The notes under the pieces were generated by a model. It ran no database searches, had not been told where the DNA came from, and was given only the letters and a program-made list of their open reading frames with translations. Of a stretch of 64,000 nucleotides of DNA, positions 63,094 to 64,000 are shown in pieces. The position numbers and the translations under genes are program-made. This stretch comes from Lysinibacillus xylanilyticus. Lineage in GTDB: Bacteria > Bacillota > Bacilli > Bacillales_A > Planococcaceae. Location: NCBI RefSeq assembly GCF_001708185.1, contig NZ_MDDN01000008.1, forward strand, positions 84,800 through 148,799, in the 5' to 3' direction. Position 1 is the first letter of the stretch; every line of letters begins with the position of its first letter.

Positions 63094-63620
63094 ATCTCGT
63101 TCACGTAGTTCCTTTTAACTAACTGCTTAATATGACTCATGTTTTGAGTTCTATGAAAATATGCTGTTCCTAACACTTGAATTAGTTTCGTAAAAGATTC
63201 AGCTATTTTTATTTTTTTATTAAAGGGTGTCTCTGAACCAAAAACGAAAATGTTCCCACTATTTACATCCATAATAAATGTAAAGTGATCCCCAATTGCT
63301 ATACATATAAATTGATTGGAAAAATTAGCTACATCTTCATTTGACAAATGTTCATGGAAACTTATTAACTTTTCTAGATAATTTGTTTCACTCCCAAAAT
63401 GTATCCCTAAAATACTAAAATCACCAAAATCGTAATTTAAAATTAAATTAACAAAATCAGCAGGGAATTTCACACCAAGTCTTCGCTCTACTTGCTCCAC
63501 ATTTTTTTGCATCCCAACTTGTTTCTTTAGTCTTAATCCTGTAACAATTGACTCTATAGGAATAAAATCTCTATCTAAAATTGTTGTTATTTCATCAATA
63601 TTTAATAACGTATTATTCAT
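63090..63620 (-). CDS. SUKH/SMI1-KNR4 immunity protein
   Basis: 176 residues with AGAAGGGTGTGA before the ATG. VEQVERRLGVKFPADFVNLILNYDFGDF is the textbook SMI1/KNR4 opening (E..LG..LP.D....L..NG) and CIAIGDHFTFIMDVNSGNIFVFGSETPFNKKIKIAESFTKLIQVL the conserved C-terminal part. It heads the tract and overlaps the next (broken) gene by 4 bp. Toxin partner probably lies just outside the window. Confidence 0.85.
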   Translation of the reverse strand: MNNTLLNIDEITTILDRDFIPIESIVTGLRLKKQVGMQKNVEQVERRLGVKFPADFVNLILNYDFGDFSILGIHFGSETNYLEKLISFHEHLSNEDVANFSNQFICIAIGDHFTFIMDVNSGNIFVFGSETPFNKKIKIAESFTKLIQVLGTAYFHRTQNMSHIKQLVKRNYVNEI

Positions 63621-63927
63621 AATATTTCACACCCTTCTTTTACAATGCCATACTCCATCCGAACGAACGTATGTTTATTTCGGGGGGGTACTTCTATCCC
63701 ATTTCTATTCTGATAAAAAATAACGGCAAATTGGTTGGTAATAATTACCAAATTACCATTCAGAAAAATTCTCCTCAACAAAACTTTCGAAAGATTTCGA
63801 CAAAAAAATTTTCTCCTGAGTCGTGGTAGTATATTACGACTTCCCCGTTAGCATTTATTGTTATTGGATTACCGTAAGCCCGAAATATAAAAAAAATAAG
63901 CGCACCTTCTCGGTACGCACGACTAAT
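63621..63927. other. gap, no gene seen
   Basis: AT-rich apart from a GGGGGGG stretch near 63685. It probably holds the promoter of the last SUKH gene. Confidence 0.4.
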
Positions 63928-63966
63928 GGCCATCTACCCTGAATTTTTTCGGATAGATGGCTATTT
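63928..63966. terminator. hairpin near the window edge
   Basis: GCCATCTA and TAGATGGC (8 bp) around a 17-nt loop. Likely the terminator of a gene beyond the right edge. Confidence 0.5.
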
Positions 63967-64000
63967 TGCACATGTGGCTTGGATTTTTTTCGACCAAGGC

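Overview
The window reads as chromosome of a low-GC, spore-forming Bacillales bacterium, most likely Lysinibacillus or a close relative. The grounds are AT-rich DNA, strong AGGAGG ribosome sites with many TTG/GTG starts, paired ECF sigma/anti-sigma genes, a yndG-yndH-yndJ type operon, a coat-like Cys/His-rich protein, and a B12 salvage set of the Firmicutes type. The species call is inference. Most genes lie on the minus strand.

Layout. 0-8.7 kb: GAF-domain protein (cut by the window edge), an IS3-type remnant, a MarR regulator with a heterodimeric ABC exporter and a visible MarR-like operator, then small genes. 9-16 kb: Cys/His-rich protein, orphan gp25-like phage baseplate gene, tag glycosylase, methyltransferase, AAC(6')-like acetyltransferase, a GC-rich dispersed repeat, and an ECF sigma/anti-sigma pair. 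16-33 kb: chemotaxis receptor, ynd-like operon, second ECF sigma/DUF4179 pair, lipoprotein, MFS/LysR divergent pair, hydrolase/response regulator/histidine kinase operon, and several broken genes. 33-44 kb: class I ribonucleotide reductase nrdAB behind a cobalamin riboswitch, directly downstream of an operon for cobinamide and alpha-ribazole salvage (cbiZ, cbiB, cobD, cobC-like, cobU, cobS, cblT, cblS). 44.9-46.2 kb: aspartate kinase. 46.8-51 kb: two inverted copies of a ~0.48 kb repeat element with internal 36/37-nt and 46-48-nt tandem arrays, flanking a DNA-alkylation-repair gene, a membrane protein gene and a TRM11-like methyltransferase gene. 51-57 kb: C39-like peptidase, a secreted two-repeat protein, thioredoxin, and a decayed IS1182 transposase fused in frame to the end of a broken thioredoxin-reductase-like gene. 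57-63.6 kb: a run of SUKH/SMI1, Imm11 and unknown immunity-like genes, several frameshifted, as in the immunity tails of polymorphic toxin loci.

How the parts connect. The salvage operon completes B12 from scavenged cobinamide and alpha-ribazole; no corrin-ring synthesis gene is present here. The B12 riboswitch sits before nrdAB, not before the salvage genes, so B12 would shut off the B12-independent reductase. The salvage operon instead has its own promoter and about 150 nt of leader ending in an intrinsic terminator with no visible B12 box.

The strongest unexplained signals are the dispersed repeat family (terminal inverted repeats, covarying hairpins, expandable arrays) and three arrays of TATC-centred repeats spaced at 21 nt just downstream of genes.
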